Part shown: one piece after another, positions 41,012-48,782 of the stretch | Layout of the letters: each line of letters begins with the position of its first letter | Position numbering within the stretch: the first letter of the stretch is position 1 | NCBI RefSeq assembly: GCF_000429025.1 | Contig: NZ_KE386837.1 | Span: 24,010-72,791, forward strand | From: Actinospineispora spinosispora DSM 44797 | GTDB lineage: Bacteria; Actinomycetota; Actinomycetes; Mycobacteriales; Pseudonocardiaceae | Reading direction: 5' to 3' | Length of the DNA stretch: 48,782 bases | Notes under the pieces: model-generated | Databases searched by the model: none | What the model saw: the letters and a program-made list of their open reading frames with translations, nothing else | Told to the model about the DNA's origin: nothing | Position numbers and translations under genes: made by a program

Positions 41012-42651
41012 CAGTCGTCCTTGATCCGTAGGTCAGGGCGACCGGCGACGATCACACCCATGTTGTACTGGCTGGTACTGCGTTCTTCCAGGTAATCGGT
41101 GTGTCCGTACACGGCGGTGAGTGGCTTGCCATCGACATCGACGGCGTCCCCGGTCGCCAGCTCGTGGACGTCTTTCAGCGGATCCGACGGGGCTCCCCAT
41201 TCGTAGGGCGAGACACCGAAGTTCGAGTTCAGCAATGGCACCGGGTCGCCGTTCGCCCATTCCGCGTAGAGGTGGCCCTGGGGAACGTGCAGGTCGGAGC
41301 GTTGCTCGGCATCCATGCCTGGCGAGCCGAAGACGACGGCGTCCTTGACCGGTGTGTCCTGATGCAGAGCGACTCCTGTCGTGAGGCTGCCGTAGGAATG
41401 TCCGAGTGCGGTGAGGTGCAGTGGCCGGTCAGCAACGTCGTGCGTCGCGCCGACGCCGTTGAGGAAGCTGGTCAGTTTGGGTGCGCCGACCTGGGCGAGA
41501 TGATCGGACGCTACCGAATCCTCCCCGTTGACCAGACCGGCGAGCTGCGGCGCGTCGTATCCGATCCACGTCACGGTTGCCACCTTGCCGCCGTCGCCGT
41601 GGTTGTCGGCGAGGTTCTGGGCCTTCCGCTGGAGGTCGTACATGTTCCGGTCGTAGCCCTCCAACGAACCGTCCACCGTGCTGGTGAGGCCAGGAGTGAA
41701 CACCGCAACGTGTTCGGCCCTGTCCACATCGCCAACAGCGACCACTGCCTTGGCTCGCTTACCAGTGGTGTCCAACGTCAGCAGCTGGCGGCCCGGGAGC
41801 CTCATGGTCGACTCGACGGCCTTCACCGAGTCGAGTTTCGCCTGGAGGGTGTTGACGGCGCTGGTGTCGTTGCGCGCCGTGGCGTCGTTGAGCTGCGCGG
41901 TCAGGGCGGTTGTCTCCAGGCCGATCCGGTTCTGGTTGATCGCGGTTCGGGTGGCGGCGGGGATGCCGTCGAGGTTGCCGAGCCAGGCCGGGTTCTGCTT
42001 CGCCAGGATGGCCTGCCCGGCGGGGGACAGCGACGCCCACCAGCCCGCGTTCTGCGCGGGGGTGCCGGCGGGTGGCGGGTCGGGGAGGGTCAGACCGGGG
42101 TCCGCCGTACCGGCCGCCGCTGCCTCGGTGGGGCCGGCCGCGTCGGCACCGAAGTCACCACGTTGGGCTCGCTGGAACACCGAGGCCAGGTCGTTGTCGA
42201 TGTCGGTGGCGGTGCGCAGGGCCTGGGCGATCTCGTCGGCGATCTGACGGTGGATCCGGAGCCGGTCCTCGGGGTGCAGCTCCGGCGGGACGACGGTTCC
42301 CGCGTAGCGGTCGCTGATCATGCCGTCCTCGCCGACCAGGAAGCCGTACCTGGCTGCCAGTTCCTCGGCGTTGCCGATCGCGGTCTGCACGGCCGGGATG
42401 GCATCGGAGGCCTGTGCGAGCGACTTGCCGACGATGGCGACCCCGCCGACGGCCTGGTCGAGCCACGTGGTGAGGGTCTTGTGCTGCGCCGAGGCCTGAT
42501 CTGCTGCCTGCCCGGACCAGCCCGGCACCGGCAGCGCTCTGGTGAACGCGTCGCCGGAGTGGACCAGCATCTGCTGGCGTTGCCGCAGGGTGGTGGCGAT
42601 CTGGTCGAGAACGCCGGCGTTCCAGCGCTTGACCTCGCCGAGGGTGGGCAT
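41011..42651 (-). CDS. alpha/beta hydrolase with WXG100-like N-terminus (DUF1023)
   Basis: The 546-aa protein has an N-terminal helical WXG-like part (VPGWSGQAADQASAQ) and a C-terminal DUF1023-type alpha/beta hydrolase domain with nucleophile elbow LGHSYGSLTTG and downstream acid/His regions (GHTDYLEERSTS). This domain pair is typical of actinobacterial type VII secretion substrates. The proline-rich linker is at about 190-205. It overlaps both neighbours (TGATG), forming a coupled operon. Confidence 0.86.
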   Translation of the reverse strand: MPTLGEVKRWNAGVLDQIATTLRQRQQMLVHSGDAFTRALPVPGWSGQAADQASAQHKTLTTWLDQAVGGVAIVGKSLAQASDAIPAVQTAIGNAEELAARYGFLVGEDGMISDRYAGTVVPPELHPEDRLRIHRQIADEIAQALRTATDIDNDLASVFQRAQRGDFGADAAGPTEAAAAGTADPGLTLPDPPPAGTPAQNAGWWASLSPAGQAILAKQNPAWLGNLDGIPAATRTAINQNRIGLETTALTAQLNDATARNDTSAVNTLQAKLDSVKAVESTMRLPGRQLLTLDTTGKRAKAVVAVGDVDRAEHVAVFTPGLTSTVDGSLEGYDRNMYDLQRKAQNLADNHGDGGKVATVTWIGYDAPQLAGLVNGEDSVASDHLAQVGAPKLTSFLNGVGATHDVADRPLHLTALGHSYGSLTTGVALHQDTPVKDAVVFGSPGMDAEQRSDLHVPQGHLYAEWANGDPVPLLNSNFGVSPYEWGAPSDPLKDVHELATGDAVDVDGKPLTAVYGHTDYLEERSTSQYNMGVIVAGRPDLRIKDD

Positions 42652-42983
42652 CAGCCCAGCGCCCGGGTGATCGCGTTGAGTTCACGGCTCACCTGGGGAT
42701 CCCCGGTGAGCGCGGTGGTGTTGCGCTGCTCGGTGGCGAGATAGGCCTCTGCCGAGGCACCCAGCGAGCGGGCGTGCTGCTCGGCGGTGCTGCACCAGCC
42801 GGTGAAGTAGGTGGTCCATGCGCTCACATAGGCACCGGCGGCGCTTGCGGCGGTCGCTCCGGGGAGCGCGGCGGCGACCTGCGCGACGGGGCTCCAGCAG
42901 TCCGCGCCACGCAACGCCGTCACCGCTTCGGCTGCCGCGCTACCGGAGGCCCTCAGCGCGTCCGGCGTCGTAGCGAAATCCAC
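42651..42983 (-). CDS. ESX-like helical protein (WXG-related)
   Basis: The 110-aa protein is almost all helix, Ala-rich, with WSPVAQVAAALPG and a YVSAWTTYFTGW segment that resembles small type VII secretion substrates or chaperones. It does not match a named family closely. GTG 42983 follows AGGAGA. It heads the operon with the DUF1023 hydrolase and lipoprotein. Confidence 0.7.
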   Translation of the reverse strand: MDFATTPDALRASGSAAAEAVTALRGADCWSPVAQVAAALPGATAASAAGAYVSAWTTYFTGWCSTAEQHARSLGASAEAYLATEQRNTTALTGDPQVSRELNAITRALG

Positions 42984-43071
42984 GTCGTTCTCCTGATCGG
43001 CTCGGCGAGCGTCAGCCGAGTATGGCCAGGTCGAACGATCGGGTGGGGCGGAACGGCGAAACCGGGTGCGA

Positions 43072-43272
43072 TCAGAAATCGCCGGCGCGCACACCCGCGA
43101 CGAACCGGTGCCACTCGGCGGTGTCGTAGACGTGCGGGGTGAGCGCGAGGTCCTTCGAGTCGCGCAGCGCGACCTGGCCGCCGGTCAGGAACGCGACCTC
43201 GATGCAGCCGTCGGATGCGCCATTACTGCCGCTGAAGCTGCTCTTGCGCCACCGGGCGCCGGTGAGGTCCAC
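43072..43272 (-). CDS. DUF397 protein
   Basis: The 66-aa protein has the DUF397 core: GARWRKSSFSGSNGASDGCIEVA and ALRDSKD. GTG 43272 is chosen because GGAG lies 7 nt upstream and DUF397 proteins usually start at this point; ATG 43302 is the alternative and would overlap the XRE gene. DUF397 proteins partner with DUF5753-XRE regulators in actinomycetes, as here. Confidence 0.88.
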   Translation of the reverse strand: MDLTGARWRKSSFSGSNGASDGCIEVAFLTGGQVALRDSKDLALTPHVYDTAEWHRFVAGVRAGDF

Positions 43273-43285
43273 GAGGTCTCTCCGA

Positions 43286-44122
43286 TCATGGCTGTTCTGC
43301 AATCTTGCGGATCAGCGCAATCGAGTCCTCTGGACTCAGCGCCACCGCCCGCAGCTGCTCGAACTTGAGTGTAGCGCCTTCGACTAGAGCCTCCTTGTCC
43401 GAATTGACCGCGCCGACCGCATGCTCGACATAGACGACGTCGGGTTCACCGAGGTCGTCGAAGCTGAGCAGGATGAACATGCCGGACATCGCAGGATGTG
43501 CGCCGACCTCGCTGGGAATCACCTGCAACGTGACCGTGTCGAGCGCGGCGAGCTTGATCAGGTGAGCGAGTTGCTTGTCCATCAGCTTCAGACTGCCGAT
43601 CCGCTGATGAAGCAACGATTCCGGGATCACCGAGATCAACTCGATCGGATCGTCCGTCGAGGTCAGCCGCTTCTGTCGGATCATGCGCACCGCGATGTCA
43701 TTGCGTAACCGCTCGTCGCTGCGGAGCTCGCCGGACCCAGTGAACAGCGCCTTCGCGTAGTCCGAGGTCTGGAGGAGTCCGGGCAGGGCGATCGGGTTGT
43801 ACTCACGGACGAGCGTGGCGTCCGCTTCCAACGGGACGTAGCCCTTGTCCTTGAGGCCGAACGCGTGCCACCAACCCCGCTCGGCTCCCGCTCGGAGCAT
43901 GTTCTCGAACTCGGGCCAGCGGTCGTACGTCACGCCGAAAAGGTCGAGCAGGCTGCGCAGCGCGTGGATGTTGATCGGCCCACCCAGCTCGACGCGGTTG
44001 AGCGCGCTGCTCGACATCTCCATCCGGATGGCGACCTCGTCGGTCGTCAGGCCCATCTGGTTGCGCAGCACTTTCAGCCGTCTGCCCAGCTGGCGGCGCT
44101 TGCCGCGTGCGGTTCCCCCCAT
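43286..44122 (-). CDS. XRE regulator with DUF5753
   Basis: The 278-aa protein has an N-terminal HTH (LGRRLKVLRNQMGLTTDEVAIRMEMSSSALNRVE, about 11-45) and a DUF5753 domain (GLLQTSDYAKALF through MSGMFILLSFDDLGEPDVVYVEHAVG). This class, found in Pseudonocardiales and Streptomyces, is paired with DUF397 proteins and may sense a ligand or act as a toxin-antitoxin-like switch. Confidence 0.93.
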   Translation of the reverse strand: MGGTARGKRRQLGRRLKVLRNQMGLTTDEVAIRMEMSSSALNRVELGGPINIHALRSLLDLFGVTYDRWPEFENMLRAGAERGWWHAFGLKDKGYVPLEADATLVREYNPIALPGLLQTSDYAKALFTGSGELRSDERLRNDIAVRMIRQKRLTSTDDPIELISVIPESLLHQRIGSLKLMDKQLAHLIKLAALDTVTLQVIPSEVGAHPAMSGMFILLSFDDLGEPDVVYVEHAVGAVNSDKEALVEGATLKFEQLRAVALSPEDSIALIRKIAEQP

Positions 44123-44180
44123 TTCGGCATCTTGGCAGAAGGGATGACGCCGGCGGGATCCCCGGCTTTATGGTTGACCA

Positions 44181-44987
44181 GTGAAGGACTGGGCGGTGTG
44201 GTCGAGGGTCTCGGTGCCCGCCGGACCGTCGCTGGACCTGCTGCACGCCAAGGTCGTACGGGACTTCGCACGGCACAGCCACGGCGAGTACGCGATCGGC
44301 ACGTGCACCGGTGGGCTGGAGGCGATCTCCTACCGGGGCGGCGTGCACTACTCCGGTCCGGGCAGCGTCGTCGTGCTCGAACCGGGCGAGGCCCACACGG
44401 GCGGTCCGGCCGAGGTCGACTGCTTCACCTACCGGGTCATGTATCCGGCGACGTCGCTGGTGGGCGAGGCGCACTTCGCGCAGCCGGTCGTGTACGACCC
44501 GGACCTCGCTCGGCGGCTCGCCGACGCGCACCGGATGCTCGGTGCGGGCGGCGACGGCCTGGAAGGGGAGTCACAGCTCGTCGCGGTGTTCGGTGACCTC
44601 GTTGCCCGGCACGCGTCCGGACCCAGGGCCGCCGTGCGCGCTCGTCGGGGCCTCGCCGCCGCGGTGATGGCCCGGCTGGCCGACGGTCTGCTCGAACCGC
44701 CGACGCTCGCCGAACTGGCCGCCGAGCACGGACTGTCCCGCTACCAGCTGCTGCGTGCCTTCACCGACGAGGTCGGCATGCCCCCGTACGCGTGGCTGGC
44801 GCAGCATCGGGTGGCCAGGGCGCGGACGCTGCTGGAGCGCGGTGGGCGGCCCGCCGAGGTCGCCACCGAGGTCGGGTTCGCGGATCAGGCGCACCTGACG
44901 CGGTGGTTCCGGCGGGTTCTGATGGTGACGCCCGCCGCGTACCGCAACAGCGTTCAAGACGTGCGGCGGCGCTCCGCGTCATCCTGA
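44181..44987 (+). CDS. AraC-family transcriptional regulator
   Basis: The 268-aa protein has an N-terminal cupin-like sensing domain (FARHSHGEYAIGTCTGG... GSVVVLEPGEAHTG) and a C-terminal AraC domain with two HTHs (LAELAAEHGLSRYQLLRAF and VATEVGFADQAHLTRWFRR). The GTG at 44181 is preceded by TATGGT about 6 nt upstream, so a leaderless start is likely. It probably activates the EamA gene 4 bp downstream. Confidence 0.93.
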   Translation: MKDWAVWSRVSVPAGPSLDLLHAKVVRDFARHSHGEYAIGTCTGGLEAISYRGGVHYSGPGSVVVLEPGEAHTGGPAEVDCFTYRVMYPATSLVGEAHFAQPVVYDPDLARRLADAHRMLGAGGDGLEGESQLVAVFGDLVARHASGPRAAVRARRGLAAAVMARLADGLLEPPTLAELAAEHGLSRYQLLRAFTDEVGMPPYAWLAQHRVARARTLLERGGRPAEVATEVGFADQAHLTRWFRRVLMVTPAAYRNSVQDVRRRSASS

Positions 44988-44991
44988 CCGG

Positions 44992-45882
44992 GTGAGTAGG
45001 CGTGGCTGGCTGCTGTTCGCGGCGATGTGTCTGGCGTGGGGCATCAACTATCTGTTCATCAAGGTGGCGGTGCGGGAGCTGTCCGTGCCGATGCTGGTGT
45101 TCCTGCGGACCGGCATCGGGGCACTGCTGCTGGTGCCGCTGGCCGCGCGCGTCGGCTGGACGGCGGCGCGCGACGTGGTGCGCCGGCACTGGCTGCCGCT
45201 GCTCGGGTTCGCCGCGCTGGAGATCATCGGGCCGTGGTACCTGCTTTCCGACGCCGAACGGCACCTGACCAGCTCACTCGCCGGGCTGATCATCGCCGCC
45301 GTGCCGATCGTGGGAGTGCTGATCAGCAGGTTGTTCCCGGACTCGGAGCAGCTGAGCCGGACGCGGTGGGCGGGGCTGGTCATCGGGGCGGTCGGCGTGG
45401 TCGTGCTCGCCGCGCCCGCTGTGCACGGAGACAGCGCGCTGGCGGTCGGCGAGATGCTCCTGGTGGTCGTCGGTTATGCGATCGCGCCGATCATCGCGGC
45501 CCGCAAGCTCGCCGAGGTGCCGAACTTCGTGATGACCACCGTGTGCCTCGGGTTCGCCGCGCTGGTCTACACACCCGCCGCGGTCCTGACCTGGCCGACC
45601 CGGTGGCCGTCCGCCGAGGTCGTGGCGTCGGTCCTCGTGCTGGCGGTGGTCTGCACGGCGTTGGCGTTCGTGGCGTTCTTCGCGTTGATCCGGGAGGTGG
45701 GCACGGCACGGGCGATGGTCTTCACCTACATCAACCCGGCGGTGGCGGTCGCGGCGGGCGTGCTGGTCCTCGGGGAACCGTTGACCGCGACCATCGTTGC
45801 CTCGTTCGGGCTAATCCTGGGCGGATCCGTGCTGGCCACAGCATCGAGTCGATCAGGGCGCTTGCGCGTCAAGCAAGGGTAG
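44992..45882 (+). CDS. EamA/DMT family transporter
   Basis: The 296-aa protein has ten hydrophobic helices in two EamA repeats (MCLAWGINYLFIKVAV... and VFTYINPAVAVAAGVLVLGE). This is the drug/metabolite exporter fold (RhaT/YdcZ/EamA type). It follows the AraC regulator by 4 bp and is likely its target. The substrate is unknown. A terminator hairpin follows. Confidence 0.9.
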   Translation: MSRRGWLLFAAMCLAWGINYLFIKVAVRELSVPMLVFLRTGIGALLLVPLAARVGWTAARDVVRRHWLPLLGFAALEIIGPWYLLSDAERHLTSSLAGLIIAAVPIVGVLISRLFPDSEQLSRTRWAGLVIGAVGVVVLAAPAVHGDSALAVGEMLLVVVGYAIAPIIAARKLAEVPNFVMTTVCLGFAALVYTPAAVLTWPTRWPSAEVVASVLVLAVVCTALAFVAFFALIREVGTARAMVFTYINPAVAVAAGVLVLGEPLTATIVASFGLILGGSVLATASSRSGRLRVKQG

Positions 45883-45938
45883 GCTAACTTAAGGAAGTCG
45901 CTTCGTGGTGGGAGCGGCGCGTCAGTTCGGGAATGTAG

Positions 45939-45976
45939 CGAAGCCCCGTCCGGTTACCTCGCCGGCCGGGGCTTTG
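45939..45976. terminator. bidirectional terminator between eamA and marR
   Basis: AAGCCCCGTCCGG pairs with CCGGCCGGGGCTTT. Short A and T runs flank the stem on both sides, fitting two-way termination between convergent genes. Confidence 0.8.
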
Positions 45977-45989
45977 TTACGTGACGGGG

Positions 45990-46409
45990 TCATTGAACAG
46001 CGCGCAGCAGCAGCTCCTGGAGGGTTGCCTGCTCCTCCTGGCTGAGCCCGGCGAGCGGTGACTGCTGCTGGAGCAGCTCCAGGAGGCGTCCGCGCAGTTC
46101 GGTGCCCTTGTCGGTGAGAACCAGCTGCTTCGCGCGCCGGTCGCCGGGATGTGGCTGCCTGGTCAGCAGACCCTGCTGCTCCAGCTTGTCGATGATGAAC
46201 GTCGCGTTGGACGGCTCGCAGCTCATTCGGTCGGCGAGGTCCTTCATGGTCATCGGACCGGTGAGCTCACGCAACGCGGTCGCCTGGGGTGCGGTGAGGC
46301 CGAGCGTGACCGCGCGCTCGCGGACGTGGTCGGCGATCTGTCGGGAGAGGTCGTTGACCAGCCCGCAGAGCTGGCGCTCTGCGACAACCTGGGGCTCGGT
46401 GGCGGTCAT
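45990..46409 (-). CDS. MarR-family transcriptional regulator
   Basis: The 139-aa protein has the MarR fold: LTAPQATALRELTGPMTMKDLADRM, recognition SNATFIIDKLEQQGLLT and wing HPGDRRAKQLVLT. It is divergent from an MBL-fold hydrolase gene across a perfect 29-bp palindrome and most likely represses both. The ligand is unknown. Confidence 0.93.
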   Translation of the reverse strand: MTATEPQVVAERQLCGLVNDLSRQIADHVRERAVTLGLTAPQATALRELTGPMTMKDLADRMSCEPSNATFIIDKLEQQGLLTRQPHPGDRRAKQLVLTDKGTELRGRLLELLQQQSPLAGLSQEEQATLQELLLRAVQ

Positions 46410-46436
46410 ACCTCCAGCTTAACCGCGTTTCTAAAA

Positions 46437-46465
46437 CTTCTAGCTTGAATCATTCAAGCTAGAAG
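46437..46465. promoter_or_regulatory. 29-bp perfect operator, MarR/MBL divergent promoter
   Basis: CTTCTAGCTTGAA and TTCAAGCTAGAAG are perfect 13-bp arms around TCA. The TTGAA/TTCAA half-sites fit typical MarR operators. It ends 7 nt upstream of the MBL start at 46472. Confidence 0.85.
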
Positions 46466-46471
46466 CATAAC

Positions 46472-47335
46472 GTGACCCGCATGACGACCTTCCAGAACGA
46501 CCGGCTGCGGCGGCCGGCCGGGCTCCAGACGCTGACCCTGGGCGACACCACCCTCACCTACGTCCCGGACGGTGTCGTGGAGCTGGTCCCGCGCCGCTGG
46601 CTGCCGGACACGACCGACGAGGTGTGGCGCGCGCATCCCGAGTACCTGAGCGAGTCGGGGAACCTGGTCGCCAGCATCGGCGGCCTGCTCGTGGAGCGCG
46701 ACGGCCGAGCGCTGCTGATCGACGCCGGGCTCGGTCCGGAGACCATCACCGCGGAACCGGACAGCCCGGTCGGCGCGGGCCACGGCGGAGCGCTGCTGGA
46801 CAACCTGGCGAAGGTCGGGCGCGCGCCGTCGGAGATCGAGACGGTGGCGATCACCCACCTGCACCCCGACCACATCGGCTGGGCCTGGCACCCCGAGCCC
46901 GGCAGCGACCGGCCGGCGTTCACCGGCGCCGACTACGTCCTGACCTCGCCGGAATGGGCGACCCGCGACGGCCTGACCGAGGAAATGGTCGACGCGCTAG
47001 CCCCGCGCGCCCGCACGGTCACCGACGGGCAGGAGATCTGGCCCGGTGTGACCGCGATGCTCACCCCCGGCCACACTGCGGGCCACACGTCCTACGTGAT
47101 CACCTCGGGCGACCAGCGGCTGATCGTCCTCGGCGACGCGCTGCACTGCGCGATCCAGGTCGACCACCCCGACTGGTCCGCCGCGGTGGACGTCGACATG
47201 GCCCAGTCCGCCCAGTTCCGTCACCGCCTGGTCGCCGAGCTGCGCAAACCCGACACCCTCGGCTACGGCATCCACTTCGCCGACGCCGTCTTCGGCCGGG
47301 TCACCGACACGACCCCCGCTTGGCAGCCGATCTGA
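46472..47335 (+). CDS. MBL-fold metallo-hydrolase
   Basis: The 287-aa protein has the zinc motif HxHxDH (THLHPDHIGW, His129, His131, Asp133, His134), a downstream GHTAGHTSY His, and LGDALHCAIQ. It resembles AHL-lactonase- or AttM-like hydrolases of the metallo-beta-lactamase superfamily. The substrate cannot be told. GTG 46472 or ATG 46481 are both possible starts. It is probably induced when the MarR repressor leaves the 29-bp operator. Confidence 0.92.
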   Translation: MTRMTTFQNDRLRRPAGLQTLTLGDTTLTYVPDGVVELVPRRWLPDTTDEVWRAHPEYLSESGNLVASIGGLLVERDGRALLIDAGLGPETITAEPDSPVGAGHGGALLDNLAKVGRAPSEIETVAITHLHPDHIGWAWHPEPGSDRPAFTGADYVLTSPEWATRDGLTEEMVDALAPRARTVTDGQEIWPGVTAMLTPGHTAGHTSYVITSGDQRLIVLGDALHCAIQVDHPDWSAAVDVDMAQSAQFRHRLVAELRKPDTLGYGIHFADAVFGRVTDTTPAWQPI

Positions 47336-47349
47336 CTACCGGCGCCAGC

Positions 47350-47419
47350 CCCATGATCACCACCGTCTGAGGGCTGTTTTCGCGCGACAGAACAGCCCTC
47401 AGGCGGTGGTGATCATGGG
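47350..47419. terminator. 70-bp palindrome between convergent genes
   Basis: The outer arms CCCATGATCACCACCG and its complement GGTGGTGATCATGGG enclose an inner GAGGGCTGTT/AACAGCCCTC stem. It lies 14 bp after the MBL stop and 7 bp before the ATPase end, and likely ends transcription both ways. Confidence 0.8.
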
Positions 47420-47426
47420 ACGCGGG

Positions 47427-48782
47427 TCAGCGGAAGCCGTCGGCGACCACCGCAGCCAGGTTCAGGAACGCCTCTCGGGTCGACGGGGCGAGCAGGGACG
47501 CCTCGATTTTTCCGCCTGAGTAGAGGTGTTCGTCGGCGGGGATTTCGATGACGTCGTTGCAGCGCAGGTTGAAGTGGTCACGCAGCTGCCGGCGGTCGAC
47601 CCGGGCACTGCCTCGGTCGCTGCACAACACCAGGATCGCCTCGTCGGCCAGCTGCTCGTGGCCGTGCGCGAGCAGCCAGTCGAGCGTCTTGCTGGCCCGG
47701 CTCGCACCGTCGACGGTGAGTGAGCCGACGACGACCAGCCGGTCCGCCGAGGTGAGGATTCCGCGCATGACGTCGTGCACCATGCCGGTGCCCGAGTCGG
47801 TGATGACGATGGGGAAGTAGCGGGTCAGGGTCTGGCAGACCTGCTCGTACTCGTCGCGGCGGAACGCCTCGCCCATCGCCGGATCCTGCTCGCCCGCCAG
47901 CACCCGCAGCCGCCCGGCCAGCGTCGTGAACTCGCTGAAATCACTGAGCGAGCCGATCGTGTCCAGGTTGCCGAGGAGATCACGCACCGTGCGGGTCGGC
48001 TCGCCGGTCAGCCGGTCGGCCAGGGTCCCGGCGTCGGGATCGGCGTCCAGCGCGACCACACCGTCGCCCCGGTACTCGGCCATGAGCAGACCCAGGCACG
48101 CGGCGACCGTGGTCTTGCCGACCCCGCCCTTGATCGAGCTGATCGCGATCTGGCTCGAACCGTGCAGCGGTCGGCGCACCCGGTCGAGCAGCTCCTGGTA
48201 GCGCCGTTCGCCCGCGCCCGGACCGACGTTCAACCGGCCCCCGGTCGCGGCGTGCACCCGGGCGCGCCAACCATGCCTTGGCACGACCTGGTCCGGCCCG
48301 AGGATCCGCTCGTGGCTGATGGCGTCGGCGGTGATCCGGCGACGGCTCGGCAGCTCCCGCACCTCGGGTTCCGCCGGACGCTGCTCGACCGGCCGGACCG
48401 CCGGTGCCGGTTCGGGGGCCTGTTGCCGAGGCCCGGACGGCGCGGGGATGTGACCCCACTGCGCGGGCTGTTCCAGCCCGACGACGTTGCCATCCGTGCC
48501 GGACGGAACGGGCGGTCGTTCCGGAGCCGGCGGCCATGGTGCTTCGGTCGGAGCACCCCACCTCGGTCCCGGCGCGCTGGAGGCCCACGGTGGCGGCGGT
48601 GGCGGCGCCTGTGGCGCCCAGGCACCCGGTGATCGAGGAGGCGGCGCGGCGGGGACGGTGCCGTAGGGCGGTGCCGCCAGCGGGATCCAGCCTTCTCGTG
48701 GGGTTGCGCTTGCCGACGGGGCGAGGGTGTTCCATCCGGCGGGTGCGGCGGAGCCGTCGGTGTGGGCGGTGCGGTCGGGCGG
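47427..48782 (-). CDS. ParA/MinD-like ATPase with proline-rich N-terminus, partial
   Basis: The frame is open from 47427 through the right edge, so the 5' end is outside the window. The C-terminal domain is a deviant-Walker ATPase: SSIKGGVGKTTVAACLG for Walker A', VALDADPDAGTLADRL and ITDSGTGMVHDVM. The visible N-terminal part is a Pro/Ala-rich linker of at least 130 residues (PPPRSPGAWAPQAPPPPPPW). This build is seen in type VII secretion-associated ATPases of actinomycetes and fits the ESX-like genes 5 kb away. The GTG at 48362 is only an internal codon. Confidence 0.88.
   Translation of the reverse strand, partial: PPDRTAHTDGSAAPAGWNTLAPSASATPREGWIPLAAPPYGTVPAAPPPRSPGAWAPQAPPPPPPWASSAPGPRWGAPTEAPWPPAPERPPVPSGTDGNVVGLEQPAQWGHIPAPSGPRQQAPEPAPAVRPVEQRPAEPEVRELPSRRRITADAISHERILGPDQVVPRHGWRARVHAATGGRLNVGPGAGERRYQELLDRVRRPLHGSSQIAISSIKGGVGKTTVAACLGLLMAEYRGDGVVALDADPDAGTLADRLTGEPTRTVRDLLGNLDTIGSLSDFSEFTTLAGRLRVLAGEQDPAMGEAFRRDEYEQVCQTLTRYFPIVITDSGTGMVHDVMRGILTSADRLVVVGSLTVDGASRASKTLDWLLAHGHEQLADEAILVLCSDRGSARVDRRQLRDHFNLRCNDVIEIPADEHLYSGGKIEASLLAPSTREAFLNLAAVVADGFR

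Overview
The window is high-GC actinomycete DNA. GTG starts, ATGA/GTGA stop-start overlaps, likely leaderless promoters and families such as DUF397 with DUF5753-XRE, DUF2771, DUF3027, DUF2530, a sacsin-type ATPase and DUF1023 hydrolases point to Pseudonocardiales (Amycolatopsis, Lentzea, Saccharothrix or a relative). The genus is inference. No tRNA, rRNA, CRISPR, transposase or phage gene was seen.

Layout. 1-3.0 kb: an NAD(P)-binding protein divergent from a TetR regulator, then moaA-moaD for molybdopterin synthesis. 3.1-6.1 kb: a membrane Ser/Thr kinase and a pseudokinase with an extracytoplasmic domain. 6.2-10.8 kb: an acyl-CoA dehydrogenase and a molybdate uptake operon (HTH-TOBE regulator, modA, modB, modC). 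11-16.3 kb: a secreted subtilase, an MHS-type MFS transporter, an alpha/beta hydrolase and an acyl-CoA synthetase. 16.5-21.3 kb: a cold-shock-domain protein, a small Cys-containing protein, an orphan response regulator, RecQ, and an HTH-Clp-N protein under a nested operator. 21.3-28.8 kb: DUF2771, MFS and glutaminyl cyclase genes on the minus strand, divergent from a translationally coupled DUF3027-methyltransferase-sacsin-like ATPase operon. 28.9-33.4 kb: a secreted metallopeptidase, a FUSC protein, DUF2530 and a purine permease. 33.4-35.7 kb: an XRE, ImmA/IrrE and membrane-protein cassette with less GC-biased codons. 35.7-40.4 kb: MarR-MFS and a degenerate SF1 helicase. 40.4-44.1 kb: an ESX-like gene set and an XRE/DUF397 pair. 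44.2-48.8 kb: AraC, EamA, MarR, MBL-fold, and a ParA/MinD-like ATPase cut by the right edge.

The most striking signal is not a gene. Eleven palindromic elements lie between 6.1 and 29.6 kb, all bounded by GTGAGTG and CACTCAC. They fall in strict size classes: five of exactly 40 bp, five of exactly 117 bp, and one 63-bp derivative. Their arms differ in sequence from copy to copy but stay self-complementary, while the inner loop and two 11-nt mini-hairpins of the long class are conserved. The long copies occur as three inverted pairs around a shared non-coding spacer, like a small composite non-autonomous element. They sit at gene 3' ends: five genes take their TGA stop from the terminal GTGAGTG, recQ takes its last 14 codons and stop from a 117-bp copy, and one 40-bp copy lies in frame inside the sacsin-like ATPase gene. 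Other palindrome families (CACGAATGTGG, ACACCGCGC, CCCATGATCACC) occupy similar places.
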